Positions 9,645 through 19,222 of a DNA stretch of 64,000 nt are shown here, in pieces. The position numbers and the translations under genes are program-made. The number at the start of each line of letters is the position of its first letter. Position 1 is the first letter of the stretch. The DNA is from Lachnospiraceae bacterium (GTDB lineage Bacteria; Bacillota; Clostridia; Lachnospirales; Lachnospiraceae): positions 62,001-126,000 of the forward strand of contig JAFQOW010000041.1 of NCBI GenBank assembly GCA_017412055.1. Direction: 5' to 3'. The notes under the pieces were generated by a model. The model had not been told where the DNA came from. It did no database searches and worked only from the letters and a program-made list of their open reading frames with translations.

Positions 9645-11561
9645 ATGAATATTATTAATTTACGTTCAGTAGCTGATTTTGAAATATCTGACTCATATGA
9701 AGGCATACTTCGTATTTCTCCTAATTTAATAGAGTCTATTGATGGTACACATTTTCTTGATGACGACCCGGGAGCTTTATTAGATGCCAATAAGTCGGTT
9801 TCTTTGTCTGACTCTGCAGGTCATGAACTTCCATTAACATTTAAACCCAAATACTCTGTAGTTACTGTAGCGAAAGATAAAAATATTAATATAGAAAAAA
9901 ATTTAGTTCATTTAAGTCATTTATATGAAAAGCTTTATGTAAGTGAATCTTTAAATATTAAATCTACATTATACATAGATAGGTTAAATGATTCTGAAGA
10001 AAAAAGAAATCAATCTCCTTTAGTCTTTATTAAAAATAATAATATATTAGCCTTTCCGTTAGATTCACCTGATTATAAAAATTATGTAAACTATAATGGA
10101 AGCTGTAAGTTTCAAGGGACAGATGATTGGGATAATAAGGTATTTAAATTTTTAACACCTGAATCTCCTTATTACACTACTGACCACCCTGAACAAGTTA
10201 AAGTTGATGGTAAACCAATTTATAGATATGCTACTGATACAAATGGTATATCTTATAAGATACCTGAACTTAATAGACGTTCTTATGCTTTAGGTGTATG
10301 TCCAGGGCATACATACAATATAAGTGATGCTGATAAGCATGATATAAGCCATATAAAATCTAATATTCCTAATGGAAAATATACTCAATTATCATATGTC
10401 AGCCTTGAAGATATTATATGGAAAAATGTCGAGGCATCCAATACTGGTATTATTCGTAATAATGAAGGACGTTATTTTGATTTAAACCCGGTAGGTGATA
10501 TTGAAGGCTCTGAAAATAACTTAGCTGAAGAGTTGTTCGGGTCAATAGATGATGCAATCAAAGCAGAAATAAATGCAAAAGCTCCTATAACAGGTTTAGG
10601 AGTTCAAAGCCTTACCATACATTATAATGCAATTCCTGCTAAGCGTTATTTCTTCCAACTTGAAAGACGTCGTAAAGCATTAGGGAAAGCGAGTAATCAT
10701 TTTAAATTTAATAATGACAGCGATAAACAGTATTATGAGAAAGTAACAGAAAGTCCTATAACTCCTGCTAATTTGAGCATTAAAGGTGTAATGAATAACA
10801 TTACTTCTGAATATGCTCTTTGCGATGGTAAAACACTTTATAATAGAGCTAACGAAACATCTGATTATCCAATTGATACTGCTGCTTTTAAATTAAATTT
10901 AACAGGGTTGCATAATAAATTATTAGAAACTAATAATAAAATAACAACACCTCCTCTTTTTGAAATAGACCAATACACTTTGCGTTATCTTAGAGGTTTA
11001 AACTGGCTTCGTAATAATTATAATTCCAGAAAAGATATTATATCTTCTAATAATAACCATACGTTTAGTAATAATACTGTTTCTTACAAATATGAAGGTG
11101 TAAGTGATAATGATTTATCTAATCACCCTAAAGATATTAATGAAGTAGGAGTTTACTATGCTAATTACGATAATATTTCTTCCAGACGTTGGAAACATGC
11201 TCATTTCTTATTTGCAAAATCAAATAATGAATATGCTACTACAAGTCCCGGTTCAATGGAAGGTGATACATTACGAAATATATTAGGGGAAAAGAGTGCT
11301 CTTAGTGATACTGAAAATCAAAGATGGAATAGCTATTCTATAAAGTTTGATGGTGTTTCAGATTCGTCCTTTAGGTACATGATGAAAACTTTAGGTGTTA
11401 AAAACAGAAATGCAAATGATTCCACTGTACGCATTATGCAAGACTGCCCAGTTAGTTCAGAAGGTGGTTCTGACAGATATTTCCATCAGGGTCAATCATG
11501 CTATAAATTTGGTAAGCGTAAGGCGCGGAGTTTGTATGAATCACCGCGTAAGATGTGGTGA
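9645..11561 (+). CDS. Tail-collar fibre protein, paralogue 2, N-terminal part (frameshifted)
   Basis: 638 aa ending at TGA 11559-11561. The N-terminal segment SYEGILRISPN and collar-like EYALCDGKTLY with PPLFEID and LRYLRG show it is a paralogue of its neighbours. It stops with SPRKMW and lacks the shared PLIKI end, which is present in the +1 frame immediately downstream. The gene is therefore split by a +1 shift near the TGA, whether programmed, mutational or an assembly error. It starts 2 nt after the previous stop. Confidence 0.75.
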   Translation: MNIINLRSVADFEISDSYEGILRISPNLIESIDGTHFLDDDPGALLDANKSVSLSDSAGHELPLTFKPKYSVVTVAKDKNINIEKNLVHLSHLYEKLYVSESLNIKSTLYIDRLNDSEEKRNQSPLVFIKNNNILAFPLDSPDYKNYVNYNGSCKFQGTDDWDNKVFKFLTPESPYYTTDHPEQVKVDGKPIYRYATDTNGISYKIPELNRRSYALGVCPGHTYNISDADKHDISHIKSNIPNGKYTQLSYVSLEDIIWKNVEASNTGIIRNNEGRYFDLNPVGDIEGSENNLAEELFGSIDDAIKAEINAKAPITGLGVQSLTIHYNAIPAKRYFFQLERRRKALGKASNHFKFNNDSDKQYYEKVTESPITPANLSIKGVMNNITSEYALCDGKTLYNRANETSDYPIDTAAFKLNLTGLHNKLLETNNKITTPPLFEIDQYTLRYLRGLNWLRNNYNSRKDIISSNNNHTFSNNTVSYKYEGVSDNDLSNHPKDINEVGVYYANYDNISSRRWKHAHFLFAKSNNEYATTSPGSMEGDTLRNILGEKSALSDTENQRWNSYSIKFDGVSDSSFRYMMKTLGVKNRNANDSTVRIMQDCPVSSEGGSDRYFHQGQSCYKFGKRKARSLYESPRKMW

Positions 11562-11826
11562 TATAATGTATATGAGAGATAGTAGATACTCATTAGCATC
11601 AGCTAATGGAGGTGATTGGAGGTTTATAACTTCACTTCCAATTCAAAATAAATACGGTCCGAAGGGTGCTGTTATTACTGAAACTAAATTTTCAACAACT
11701 AATTATATAGTAGGTAAATTTAAAACCGGTGATGAAACACCAACCACTTCAGAAGGTTCTTACAAGATAGATGATAGTCTTCCAACACCTCCTTCAATTA
11801 ACTTTATTCCATTAATCAAAATTTAA
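11560..11826 (+). CDS. Tail-collar fibre protein, paralogue 2, C-terminal part (+1 frame)
   Basis: About 88 codons continuing the preceding protein in the +1 frame (DIMYMRDSRYSLASANGG and onward), ending in NFIPLIKI, the C-terminus shared with both neighbouring fibre proteins. If the T at 11559 is skipped, the product reads KMW-DIMYMRD. ATGs at 11566 and 11572 could allow separate initiation, but no late promoter precedes them. Confidence 0.65.
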   Translation, partial: DIMYMRDSRYSLASANGGDWRFITSLPIQNKYGPKGAVITETKFSTTNYIVGKFKTGDETPTTSEGSYKIDDSLPTPPSINFIPLIKI

Positions 11827-11827
11827 T

Positions 11828-14392
11828 ATGTCTGAAAATAATAATAGTGAAAATATTACTCAGGAAATAAATCCAAGAGTAGTTGCCAATTTACCGATTG
11901 ATGAATCTTATAAAGGTATTTTGCGTGTAGGAAATAATATAGATTTACAAAATAATACTCCTGATAAATTTTTAGACCAAACATATTATGTTTCTAGTTC
12001 AAATTATTATTGGGAAGGTAATGGAATAAATTCTATACACTCATTTATTGATGAGAATGGTTCTAAAGCGCGCTATATTTTTAGAGATACTTATAGTCAA
12101 TTAAAATTGCCTGTTACTGATTCCATGGGCCGTTTTCTAAACTTTTCTTTAGGTGAAAATAGTGTAGAAATAGGTAAATTTCCAGAAACGGGACGTATTC
12201 TGGACCCTGAGGTTTTAAACTCAGAGGGACAATTTACTGATTATGACCATGTGACATTTGCTACTATATCTACACCTGATTACATAACAATTGGCCTTAG
12301 CACTAGAGATTTAGAAAATGCTAAAACTATTAATGGCGGTAGTTTAAAAATAGATTCTTATAATAACAATGTACCTGCTACTCTTATTATTAGAAATTAT
12401 TGGCATCATACATTAGATGAAAATAATGAAGATACATTGGACAAAGTATCTATGACAGTCGGTGGTGTATCAAATTATAATATACGTACTATTATTAAAG
12501 ACAAAGAATCATATAATAAACATGACGCGTTTATATATGACCAAGAAAATTACAAGTATAACAATTTTAACGCTAAAGACTGTTATATTTCAATAGAAAA
12601 TATACGTGATTATGTTAATAAGCGTCTTAAAAATTATATTAACGCAAATAACAGAGAACTTCCTTCAGGGACATTAGTATCACAATATTGTAATTTAGAT
12701 AAGTGGTTCTGTATAAAGTCAGATGATAGGACCATTAATGATAGAGATTGTTGGCAAGGTTATCGTCCGGCAATGTATCAAAGTCCTGATGCTCCATTCT
12801 CTTATTGGAATAATATTCAAGGCCGAGCATTTAAGGGAGATAATTATCTTTATTTTGATGGTGACAATAGCGACCACTTAACAAATGAAACTGTTCCTGA
12901 TTTCAAAAGAGGATATGTATTATGTAATGGCGATAGCTATACTATAAGTTTAGTTCCTAGCTACATTCAAAATGCTGAAACTGCTCATAAAAGTTTAGAT
13001 TTATTCTTTAATTTATTTTATGTCATAGGTTATTATTATCATAATGATGTTCGATACGATAGTGAAACTTCTGTATCTTACCCTCCGGCTATTAGAAAAG
13101 TGGTAGAAGTAGAAAATGATATATATGAATTCGATGGTTTAGGAGTAAATGAGCAGTTAGATGATGATAATATTGCATATTCTGCACCTGTAACTTTAGC
13201 TGATGGACCAAATGACTATAATATAATATATGCAATCGATATGGCAACTATTACTGCATTTAAAGTAATGAATACATTAATTGCCAATGATGCATTAAAT
13301 CAGTATAATACAAAGGAAAAAATATTAAATTGGTTAGCAGACCAAAAAATTCCAGATGAGTATATCTTTAACATAATTGACCCGAGTATTATTGATACTA
13401 CAACTAATCAAAGAATGTTTGAAGATGTTATCGAATATACTTCTAACGGCCAATCTATCAAAGTTGATATTGGTAAGGAAATTAATAAATTTAGTGATTT
13501 AATACCTTACTATATCTGGGATGACACGAACTTTATTAAAAAGCCTACAAGAATTTGTGATATGGCTGAAGTAAGGTTTATGGCTGAATTATTTGCTAAA
13601 CGTTACCGTGAGGATTATTGGAAGCATTTTAATTTTACTTTCTATGTTCCAAAAATGTTTACTTCAACTGATGAAGAAGTAAACATAGGTGAGTCTTATC
13701 GTTTATATAATGCTGAAGTAGACCCTCTTCCTCAAAAGACCGTTGGTTTATTCCCGGGTTCTAATGCTTTGACTCTTTCTACATCAATAACTCTTAGTCA
13801 TAAAAATATAACTATTGATTTGCGAAATGAGTGTAAAACGTTCGTCGGTAATTACAATTTTAACCCATCATTAGAGCCACATGCTCATGCAATAGCTAAA
13901 GGCGCAACGACATTATCGCATCCTTATTATCCGGCAAGTGATTCAAGTCAATTAAGAATTAAAACCTTTAAAACATCAAATATAGCTCGAAAAGATAATG
14001 TATTAACAGAATCTATTTCAAATACTTATGTAGCTGCAGCAAACTATCATTCAAGTTTTGATGGTGGCGTAAGTGATTTAAATGCAGATAAAGAGTTAAA
14101 CTACATTCTTCAAGAACAGCCAAAATATTGGGAAGAAAAGGTCCAAAGCACAAACGGCCAGACTACTGTAATACATGAAGGGGCAAAACTTACTCCAGTT
14201 TATAACTCTTATAGTGGTCAGCATGGACTAGAATATCAGCGTGACGGTTTTAAGTGGTTTGGCGCTTCTTCTAGTCCATTATGGTATAAAAATACAGCAA
14301 TTACTACTTCAAATTACGGAAAACAAAACACAAGTAATCAGGGTTACTTCCGTCCCGAATCAATAAAAGTATTACCTTTAATAAAACTTTAA
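11828..14392 (+). CDS. Tail-collar fibre protein, paralogue 3
   Basis: 854 aa. The N-terminus carries the family segment SYKGILRVGNN, the middle a collar-like GYVLCNGDSYTI, and the C-terminus VLPLIKL. It is the longest of the three tandem paralogues because of a central insertion (~residues 390-620) without recognised domain. It starts 1 nt after the previous stop and belongs to the same operon. Probable fibre or receptor-binding subunit; which is the tip and which the adaptor cannot be told here. Confidence 0.78.
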   Translation: MSENNNSENITQEINPRVVANLPIDESYKGILRVGNNIDLQNNTPDKFLDQTYYVSSSNYYWEGNGINSIHSFIDENGSKARYIFRDTYSQLKLPVTDSMGRFLNFSLGENSVEIGKFPETGRILDPEVLNSEGQFTDYDHVTFATISTPDYITIGLSTRDLENAKTINGGSLKIDSYNNNVPATLIIRNYWHHTLDENNEDTLDKVSMTVGGVSNYNIRTIIKDKESYNKHDAFIYDQENYKYNNFNAKDCYISIENIRDYVNKRLKNYINANNRELPSGTLVSQYCNLDKWFCIKSDDRTINDRDCWQGYRPAMYQSPDAPFSYWNNIQGRAFKGDNYLYFDGDNSDHLTNETVPDFKRGYVLCNGDSYTISLVPSYIQNAETAHKSLDLFFNLFYVIGYYYHNDVRYDSETSVSYPPAIRKVVEVENDIYEFDGLGVNEQLDDDNIAYSAPVTLADGPNDYNIIYAIDMATITAFKVMNTLIANDALNQYNTKEKILNWLADQKIPDEYIFNIIDPSIIDTTTNQRMFEDVIEYTSNGQSIKVDIGKEINKFSDLIPYYIWDDTNFIKKPTRICDMAEVRFMAELFAKRYREDYWKHFNFTFYVPKMFTSTDEEVNIGESYRLYNAEVDPLPQKTVGLFPGSNALTLSTSITLSHKNITIDLRNECKTFVGNYNFNPSLEPHAHAIAKGATTLSHPYYPASDSSQLRIKTFKTSNIARKDNVLTESISNTYVAAANYHSSFDGGVSDLNADKELNYILQEQPKYWEEKVQSTNGQTTVIHEGAKLTPVYNSYSGQHGLEYQRDGFKWFGASSSPLWYKNTAITTSNYGKQNTSNQGYFRPESIKVLPLIKL

Positions 14393-14400
14393 ATTAAATA
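14393..14400 (+). promoter_or_regulatory. Late promoter ATTAAATA of fibre gene
   Basis: It overlaps the stop region of the preceding gene. Predicted start at 14406 puts the GTG start codon at position +2. Confidence 0.68.
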
Positions 14401-14406
14401 ATTAAC

Positions 14407-16104
14407 GTGAGTCAGAATAAGATACAGCTATATAATGATAATGTTCTTAAGTTAACTATTAAACAAGGAACTGAACAGGAAAGATTTAATATTAGCTCAA
14501 CTATAGGTAATGGTGGTTCTACATTTTATGGGTCAAATAATGAAAATATTAATATTTTAGACCCAGTATCTATTACAACAGTTCCGGGCTCATTTAGTTC
14601 TGGTGAATTAGCTTATACTCGTGACACCGGACGTGTTTTTGTAGGTAGTATAACTAATGAAACAACTCCGAGTAATCAAATTACATTTGGCGGTACATTA
14701 GTCGGTAACAAGTATCTCGGCTCAATAGATTCTAAACGCGATTATAGAAAAATTTATGGTGATGAAGATGATACTATTAATAACGGTACACCTTTAAATT
14801 TGTCAACCAGAACAGGCACCATTGAAAACGGAGAACCTGGACTTTTGCTTGAAAACTCTTTATATAGGTCATATAATTTCTTAGCAGAAGGTTCTAATAC
14901 CCCTCAAATTACATCTGATGGTAAGTGGGCACGTTTAAGTTTTTATAATCCGAAATACGATGCTTATGATGGTGACTTCATGTATGACATTTATCGTAAT
15001 GCGTTGATTTTATTTGACCACAATATTAAACCATCCACAGAAAATTACACTGACCAACCGTCAGCTAGCGAATCTAAAGTTGGTGGTAAACGTAAAACCC
15101 CTCTTCAACCTCGTATTTTAAAAGACGGAACTACAACTGAAGCTTTAAAAACAGTCAAGAAGCATACTGAAGATATGTATGGAGATGGTTACGTTCTTCT
15201 TTACAATGTAATTCCAGATGGCGATACTCTTACATTTACTGATAGACAATTTGATAATGATTCCGGCGAATGTTCCAGCACAAATGATACTTTAGCAACT
15301 AATTTCAGTTATAATGTCATTAAATTGAATAAAGTTCCAGTTAATGTATTAAAAGAAGCTCTGGATGAAAGATACTTTATTATTCCTGAAGAAGGTGCAA
15401 CTACTAAAATTACTTTGAATACTGCTAATGTTAATGGTTCAATTAATATTGATGATAGTAACTGCCCTAATAATGCCATCTTAACATATGATAAAGAACG
15501 TGGCATTGTACCAGTATCATTTACTTTGACCAAAACCGGTTTGGACCCAATTAATGCAAATGGTATAGAATCGTTAAAGGATTGGCCTGATACCGATGTA
15601 ACGGTAAAAACTTATGTTGATACAAGCGTAAAAAATATTTTAACCAGTCCTGAATTAACTAGTGCAATTAAATCAGAAGTTGCTAAAGCTGTAGAGGATA
15701 TTACACCGTCTTCTCCTGGCTCAGTAGCTACTTCTGATATTATTGTAAAAGCTTCGGTATTAGAAGATATAGTAAATGAATCTACGGATGATTTAGAAAA
15801 TCTTTTGGCTCTTATTACTGAACTCCATACAGTTAATGATGTTGTTGATCCAAATATCGCCGAATATTTCCCAAATGGTATAACTGCTAAAACTGTATCT
15901 ATTGAACCAACTGAAGCCAATTTGGAAGAATCTTTAGATACATTAGATGAAGCTCTTAACGGTACAGGTGAAGGTGAAGATACATCTGGTGGAATTGGAC
16001 AAGATATTGAAAATATGATTAGTTTATTACGAAAATTACATACTGCCGACTCCAGCACAATTGATAAGTATTTCCCTGAACGTGGCTTAGAAAATGAAGA
16101 ATAA
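14407..16104 (+). CDS. Phage fibre-like structural protein
   Basis: 565 aa, GTG start fixed by the late promoter directly upstream. The N-terminus includes GELAYTRDTGRVFVG, a segment common at the attachment end of phage fibre and baseplate proteins. The C-terminal third (~residues 430-560) is acidic, helical and repetitive: two related stretches around ALITELHTVND and SLLRKLHTADS, each before Y/FFP-type sequence. Likely a trimeric fibre or fibre-connector protein. Confidence 0.72.
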   Translation: MSQNKIQLYNDNVLKLTIKQGTEQERFNISSTIGNGGSTFYGSNNENINILDPVSITTVPGSFSSGELAYTRDTGRVFVGSITNETTPSNQITFGGTLVGNKYLGSIDSKRDYRKIYGDEDDTINNGTPLNLSTRTGTIENGEPGLLLENSLYRSYNFLAEGSNTPQITSDGKWARLSFYNPKYDAYDGDFMYDIYRNALILFDHNIKPSTENYTDQPSASESKVGGKRKTPLQPRILKDGTTTEALKTVKKHTEDMYGDGYVLLYNVIPDGDTLTFTDRQFDNDSGECSSTNDTLATNFSYNVIKLNKVPVNVLKEALDERYFIIPEEGATTKITLNTANVNGSINIDDSNCPNNAILTYDKERGIVPVSFTLTKTGLDPINANGIESLKDWPDTDVTVKTYVDTSVKNILTSPELTSAIKSEVAKAVEDITPSSPGSVATSDIIVKASVLEDIVNESTDDLENLLALITELHTVNDVVDPNIAEYFPNGITAKTVSIEPTEANLEESLDTLDEALNGTGEGEDTSGGIGQDIENMISLLRKLHTADSSTIDKYFPERGLENEE

Positions 16105-16112
16105 TAAAACTT

Positions 16113-16886
16113 ATGGCTCTTAAATTTAGGTCTAATGATTTAGTATCTCCTGTAGATATTGATGGTAATGAGTTTATTTTTATTTTTGATTATGTTAATG
16201 ATGTATCAGGCTTAGAACCCGATGCATTGTTAGAAGCTACTGACTTTAATTTTATCTTTGAAATTAAAAAAGGTAATATTTCTAAATCTATTAAAATAAC
16301 TAATACATGTCCTTCGGAAAGAAATAAGGGTCTTAGATTTAATGAAAGTGTAGAATATACATTAAAGAAAAAAGCCGACTCTTTATTTGATACATTTTTC
16401 GATGATGAGTTATACTATTTTGATGGAGAACCTTATAAACTTATTACACCTGAAGATAAAATTGTTAATAAGTTCAAGATTGTAAATGGAAAAACTTATG
16501 TAAATGTTCCAAAATACAGTTTAGTTTTCTATAATGATGCGTTTTATGTTAAACGTTTAAATGATAAAAATGAGAATGGCAATTTTATACGCCCTATAGA
16601 AATACGCAATAGTTCATCTGATGGTGAAGGAAGTACCCAATATTTCGTAGATAAAGATAATGTTTTTGATTCTAACATTAATCACACATATAAAATAGTC
16701 ATAAGTGATATGGGTAAAATTGTTACCTTATGGCATAAGAACTCTGAAGATGTATTTGAAAAAATAAAAACATTTTCCTTTGCCGAAGCAATGGAAAATG
16801 CTGATATATATCTTACTATAAATGATAGTTTAAAAGATAAATTACACAATTTGCGATTTAACTTTCTCAAAGCGGACGTCAAATAA
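16113..16886 (+). CDS. Unrecognised protein at end of the fibre operon
   Basis: 257 aa, 8 nt after the fibre gene and with no promoter of its own, so co-transcribed. Beta-rich with charged C-terminus; no family recognised. Late operon membership suggests a structural or fibre-assembly protein. Its last ~45 bases overlap the convergent decayed reading frame. Confidence 0.7.
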   Translation: MALKFRSNDLVSPVDIDGNEFIFIFDYVNDVSGLEPDALLEATDFNFIFEIKKGNISKSIKITNTCPSERNKGLRFNESVEYTLKKKADSLFDTFFDDELYYFDGEPYKLITPEDKIVNKFKIVNGKTYVNVPKYSLVFYNDAFYVKRLNDKNENGNFIRPIEIRNSSSDGEGSTQYFVDKDNVFDSNINHTYKIVISDMGKIVTLWHKNSEDVFEKIKTFSFAEAMENADIYLTINDSLKDKLHNLRFNFLKADVK

Positions 16887-17058
16887 CATTGCTTCAAAAC
16901 GCTCCTTAATATATTTGATAAGAGCTTTATCTATACGCTTTATATATTTCTTTGAATCTATTACGGCTTGGGTAATACCAAGCTCTTCAAATTTATCGTA
17001 TATGATATCTACCCCGCTCTACCAGACACATCCATCGTGCTAGTTCTTCATCTGTCAT
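16842..17058 (-). pseudogene. Decayed coding remnant between convergent gene blocks
   Basis: Reading the minus strand from an ATG at 17058 gives MTDEELARWMCLVER and soon a stop. One frame over, just past a GGGG run near 17014, is a clean stretch (IIYDKFEELGITQAVIDSK and onward) ending at TAA 16842. Joined by one deletion it would be a ~71-aa charged helical protein. The start region is more GC-rich than its surroundings and has a GGAG 8 nt before the ATG, unlike phage neighbours. Best read as a broken transferred gene. Confidence 0.45.
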
Positions 17059-17108
17059 GTTCTCAACTCCGCGGATTACTTCCAAAATTACGGAGGATAA
17101 CTGCCTCT

Positions 17109-17738
17109 TTACTCTGTTCTTTTGTTTTCATTTAAACGCTTTTCGAGCAAGTCGCTAAATTGTTCATCTGAAATTGCTCGGCCAATCAAAATTGGATTGG
17201 CGTTTATTGCAACCCTGTACTTAGAACCACATTTTGGACAGGTAAATGTATTTTCTTTAGTAAAATCAATAGGACAGGGGATTAAATCCTTACTGCAAGA
17301 GCAAGAGAAAGTTAATATATTTTTCATTGCAAGATTTTCAGCATGTTCTGCTAATGCATTATCTACTTTCTCCAATTGTTCAAACAATTCAGTCTTTACT
17401 TCTTCACAAGCGTTATTATAATCTTGTTCTAATTCTTTTGCAAGTAAATTATATTTTTCTTTATATTTTTCTTCAAGCTCCTGCGTCTTCTTATTAAGAG
17501 AATTATTAAACTTTGTCTGATATTTCTTCTTAACAGAATTTATTTCTAAAGAATGTTTATTTTTTAATTTACGTACTAAAGTTTCAATTTTTTCTGTAAT
17601 TTCTTTATCGAAAGTTACAAGATCAGCTTCTGCTTTGTTAGAAATATCAAGATAATTCCAATACTTACCACGATAATAAACTAACCCAGTAAGTAAGGCA
17701 GCTACACAACAAATTAAAAATAAAATAGTAATAATCAT
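17109..17738 (-). CDS. Membrane-anchored coiled-coil protein with zinc-ribbon-like domain
   Basis: 209 aa. Residues 3-22 are a hydrophobic membrane anchor, ~35-125 a long Lys/Glu coiled coil, and ~145-175 a Cys-rich region (CSCSKDLIPC then CPKCGSKY) resembling a zinc ribbon. It follows the 139-aa gene by 4 nt and is probably in the same late transcript. It may act at the inner membrane late in infection, but no family is recognised. Confidence 0.72.
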   Translation of the reverse strand: MIITILFLICCVAALLTGLVYYRGKYWNYLDISNKAEADLVTFDKEITEKIETLVRKLKNKHSLEINSVKKKYQTKFNNSLNKKTQELEEKYKEKYNLLAKELEQDYNNACEEVKTELFEQLEKVDNALAEHAENLAMKNILTFSCSCSKDLIPCPIDFTKENTFTCPKCGSKYRVAINANPILIGRAISDEQFSDLLEKRLNENKRTE

Positions 17739-17742
17739 AATA

Positions 17743-18162
17743 TCATTTCTTCATTCCAAATGTATCTTCTGGGTTCTCTTCCTCCTTGGTAGCTCCAAGT
17801 TTGTCGAGTTCATCAAGTACATCTGTAGATATTATATCATTAATTTTATCTAATCTCTTTGCTAAATTTTTAATAATTGAAGATTGTTTCTTATTAATAA
17901 GAGGTTGAGAGAGTTGAGTCTCTAAAAATTCTCTAATATAAGTAATTTGTTTAAAGAGGTCTACAAATAATGGTTCTAACTTATCGAGCTCCCCGAACAT
18001 CTTCTGTCGCTCATAAAAGTTATTAACTTCCATTGCTTTATTAAGCAAATAGCGCTGATTCATTTGAGGAGTTGCATCTTGTACAAAACCTTTGTCTCTG
18101 CGAATCTTGTAAGGACTATTATTTCTTAAAGTACTAAATTCCTCATTAATACGTTTTCTCAT
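17743..18162 (-). CDS. Small late protein of unknown function
   Basis: 139 aa, helical and charged. It is the only minus-strand gene with a clear late promoter. The N-terminus RKRINEEFS carries an I-N-E triplet like the putative prohead-cleavage sites of other late proteins here, but only 6 residues in, so that link is weak. Divergent from the 157-aa late gene. Confidence 0.7.
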   Translation of the reverse strand: MRKRINEEFSTLRNNSPYKIRRDKGFVQDATPQMNQRYLLNKAMEVNNFYERQKMFGELDKLEPLFVDLFKQITYIREFLETQLSQPLINKKQSSIIKNLAKRLDKINDIISTDVLDELDKLGATKEEENPEDTFGMKK

Positions 18163-18170
18163 TGTATCTA

Positions 18171-18178
18171 TATTTATT
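18171..18178 (-). promoter_or_regulatory. Late promoter AATAAATA, minus strand
   Basis: On the minus strand AATAAATA lies so that the T4-geometry start is 18165, 3 nt before the ATG at 18162. It is the only minus-strand late promoter seen. Confidence 0.65.
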
Positions 18179-18199
18179 TTTAATTTAAATAAGTTAAAC

Positions 18200-18207
18200 C
18201 ATAAATA
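18200..18207 (+). promoter_or_regulatory. Late promoter CATAAATA
   Basis: Predicted start 18213, 3 nt before the ATG at 18216. It forms a divergent pair with the minus-strand late promoter. Confidence 0.7.
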
Positions 18208-18215
18208 ATAATATC

Positions 18216-18689
18216 ATGGCTAGAAACCTTTTTAAAGAATCATTTAAAAACATTTTGAACGAAGAGCTTCGTCCGATTAATGAAGCTGACCTTGCTGATG
18301 AGATGCAGGGAGAACTCGGTGCTCAAGAAATTGACTCAACTCAAGCTGAATTTGAATCACAGCTTGCTGATGATGTAGATAGCATCGACCCTAACAATTA
18401 TAACCGTGAAGAACAGCGTTTGCAGGCTCACCTTAAGAAGCGTGCTCAGGAAAATAATGAGCTTCTTTCCCAGTGGGTTTCTACTATCGATGATTTCACA
18501 TCTTTCGTAAACGACCCAAATCGCGATGACTCTATCAAGAACATTATTGAACGTGCAATGCCTGGTTCAGTTCTTGAAAAGATTAAGAAGTCTGAAGCTC
18601 GTCGTCTTACTCGTGTTTCCACTGAAGCTGCAGCTCTTTCACAGGCTCTTAAGTCTTATATCGGCGGTATTCAAGCAGGAGAAGAATAA
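18216..18689 (+). CDS. Putative prohead core or packaged late protein
   Basis: 157 aa, acidic and helical. The N-terminus MARNLFKESFKNILNE resembles a T4 capsid-targeting peptide ending in an [I/L]-X-E protease site at residue ~16, with a second INE a few residues later. Codon choice is enriched for CTT, CGT and GGT-type codons, suggesting high expression. Own late promoter. Scaffold, core or internal head protein is inferred, not proven by homology. Confidence 0.7.
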   Translation: MARNLFKESFKNILNEELRPINEADLADEMQGELGAQEIDSTQAEFESQLADDVDSIDPNNYNREEQRLQAHLKKRAQENNELLSQWVSTIDDFTSFVNDPNRDDSIKNIIERAMPGSVLEKIKKSEARRLTRVSTEAAALSQALKSYIGGIQAGEE

Positions 18690-19216
18690 TGATGGTATAT
18701 AGTGAAGAAAACATCACTAAACTTCGAATTAAAGAGTTTATTGATTATCTTGACCTTAAAGTCAGAAAATTTATAGATTCTTGTGATGAAATAGGTGAGG
18801 GAGATGAGTGGGTATTCTCTGCTCAGGAAACAATTATTAATCTTGATGAATTTAAAGAAAATTTAGATAAAGATTCTTTCTCATCGTTCTTCAATTCATA
18901 TAAAAATTTACTCCAAATTGCTTATAAAGAATTTCCAAATCCTTGGAAAAGAATAGCTTGGACACGCTTACGTCATATGGATAAAATTACTGATAATTTT
19001 AATTCCATTTATAAGCGTTTACATGCAAAACCGGCTGAAGCTAAAGAAAAAGGTTCCAACTTACCTGAAGATATGGGTGGAACTAAGGTTCGCAAAAGAC
19101 CAGATAATGGTCAGGGCGATTCTCGAGACAATGACGAATTCCGTTCTAGTGGTTATCAAGAAGATGATAATAATGAATGGTTAAATCGATATGATGGCTA
19201 CCAAGGTGGCTGGTAA
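18689..19216 (+). CDS. Late protein of unknown function
   Basis: 175 aa, start overlapping the previous stop (TAATG; a second ATG follows at once). The N-terminal ~120 residues look alpha-helical; the C-terminal ~55 are disordered, Gly/Asp/Asn-rich and end in YDGYQGGW. Translationally coupled to the putative core protein, so perhaps another head-morphogenesis protein. No family recognised. Confidence 0.7.
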   Translation: MMVYSEENITKLRIKEFIDYLDLKVRKFIDSCDEIGEGDEWVFSAQETIINLDEFKENLDKDSFSSFFNSYKNLLQIAYKEFPNPWKRIAWTRLRHMDKITDNFNSIYKRLHAKPAEAKEKGSNLPEDMGGTKVRKRPDNGQGDSRDNDEFRSSGYQEDDNNEWLNRYDGYQGGW

Positions 19217-19222
19217 AAATTT

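Noticed and set aside
11395-11559. Start of the C-terminal fibre frame at 11395 as a separate gene
   Set aside because: That part overlaps the well-conserved 638-aa frame and has no promoter; the +1 continuation after 11559 explains the shared C-terminus better.
9100-11826. Diversity-generating retroelement acting on the fibre genes
   Set aside because: No reverse transcriptase, template repeat or adenine-biased variable repeat was seen in the window; divergence among paralogues is broader than that mechanism gives.
16887-17108. tRNA or small RNA gene in the strand-switch gap
   Set aside because: No cloverleaf or terminator could be drawn; the sequence reads better as a decayed minus-strand gene.
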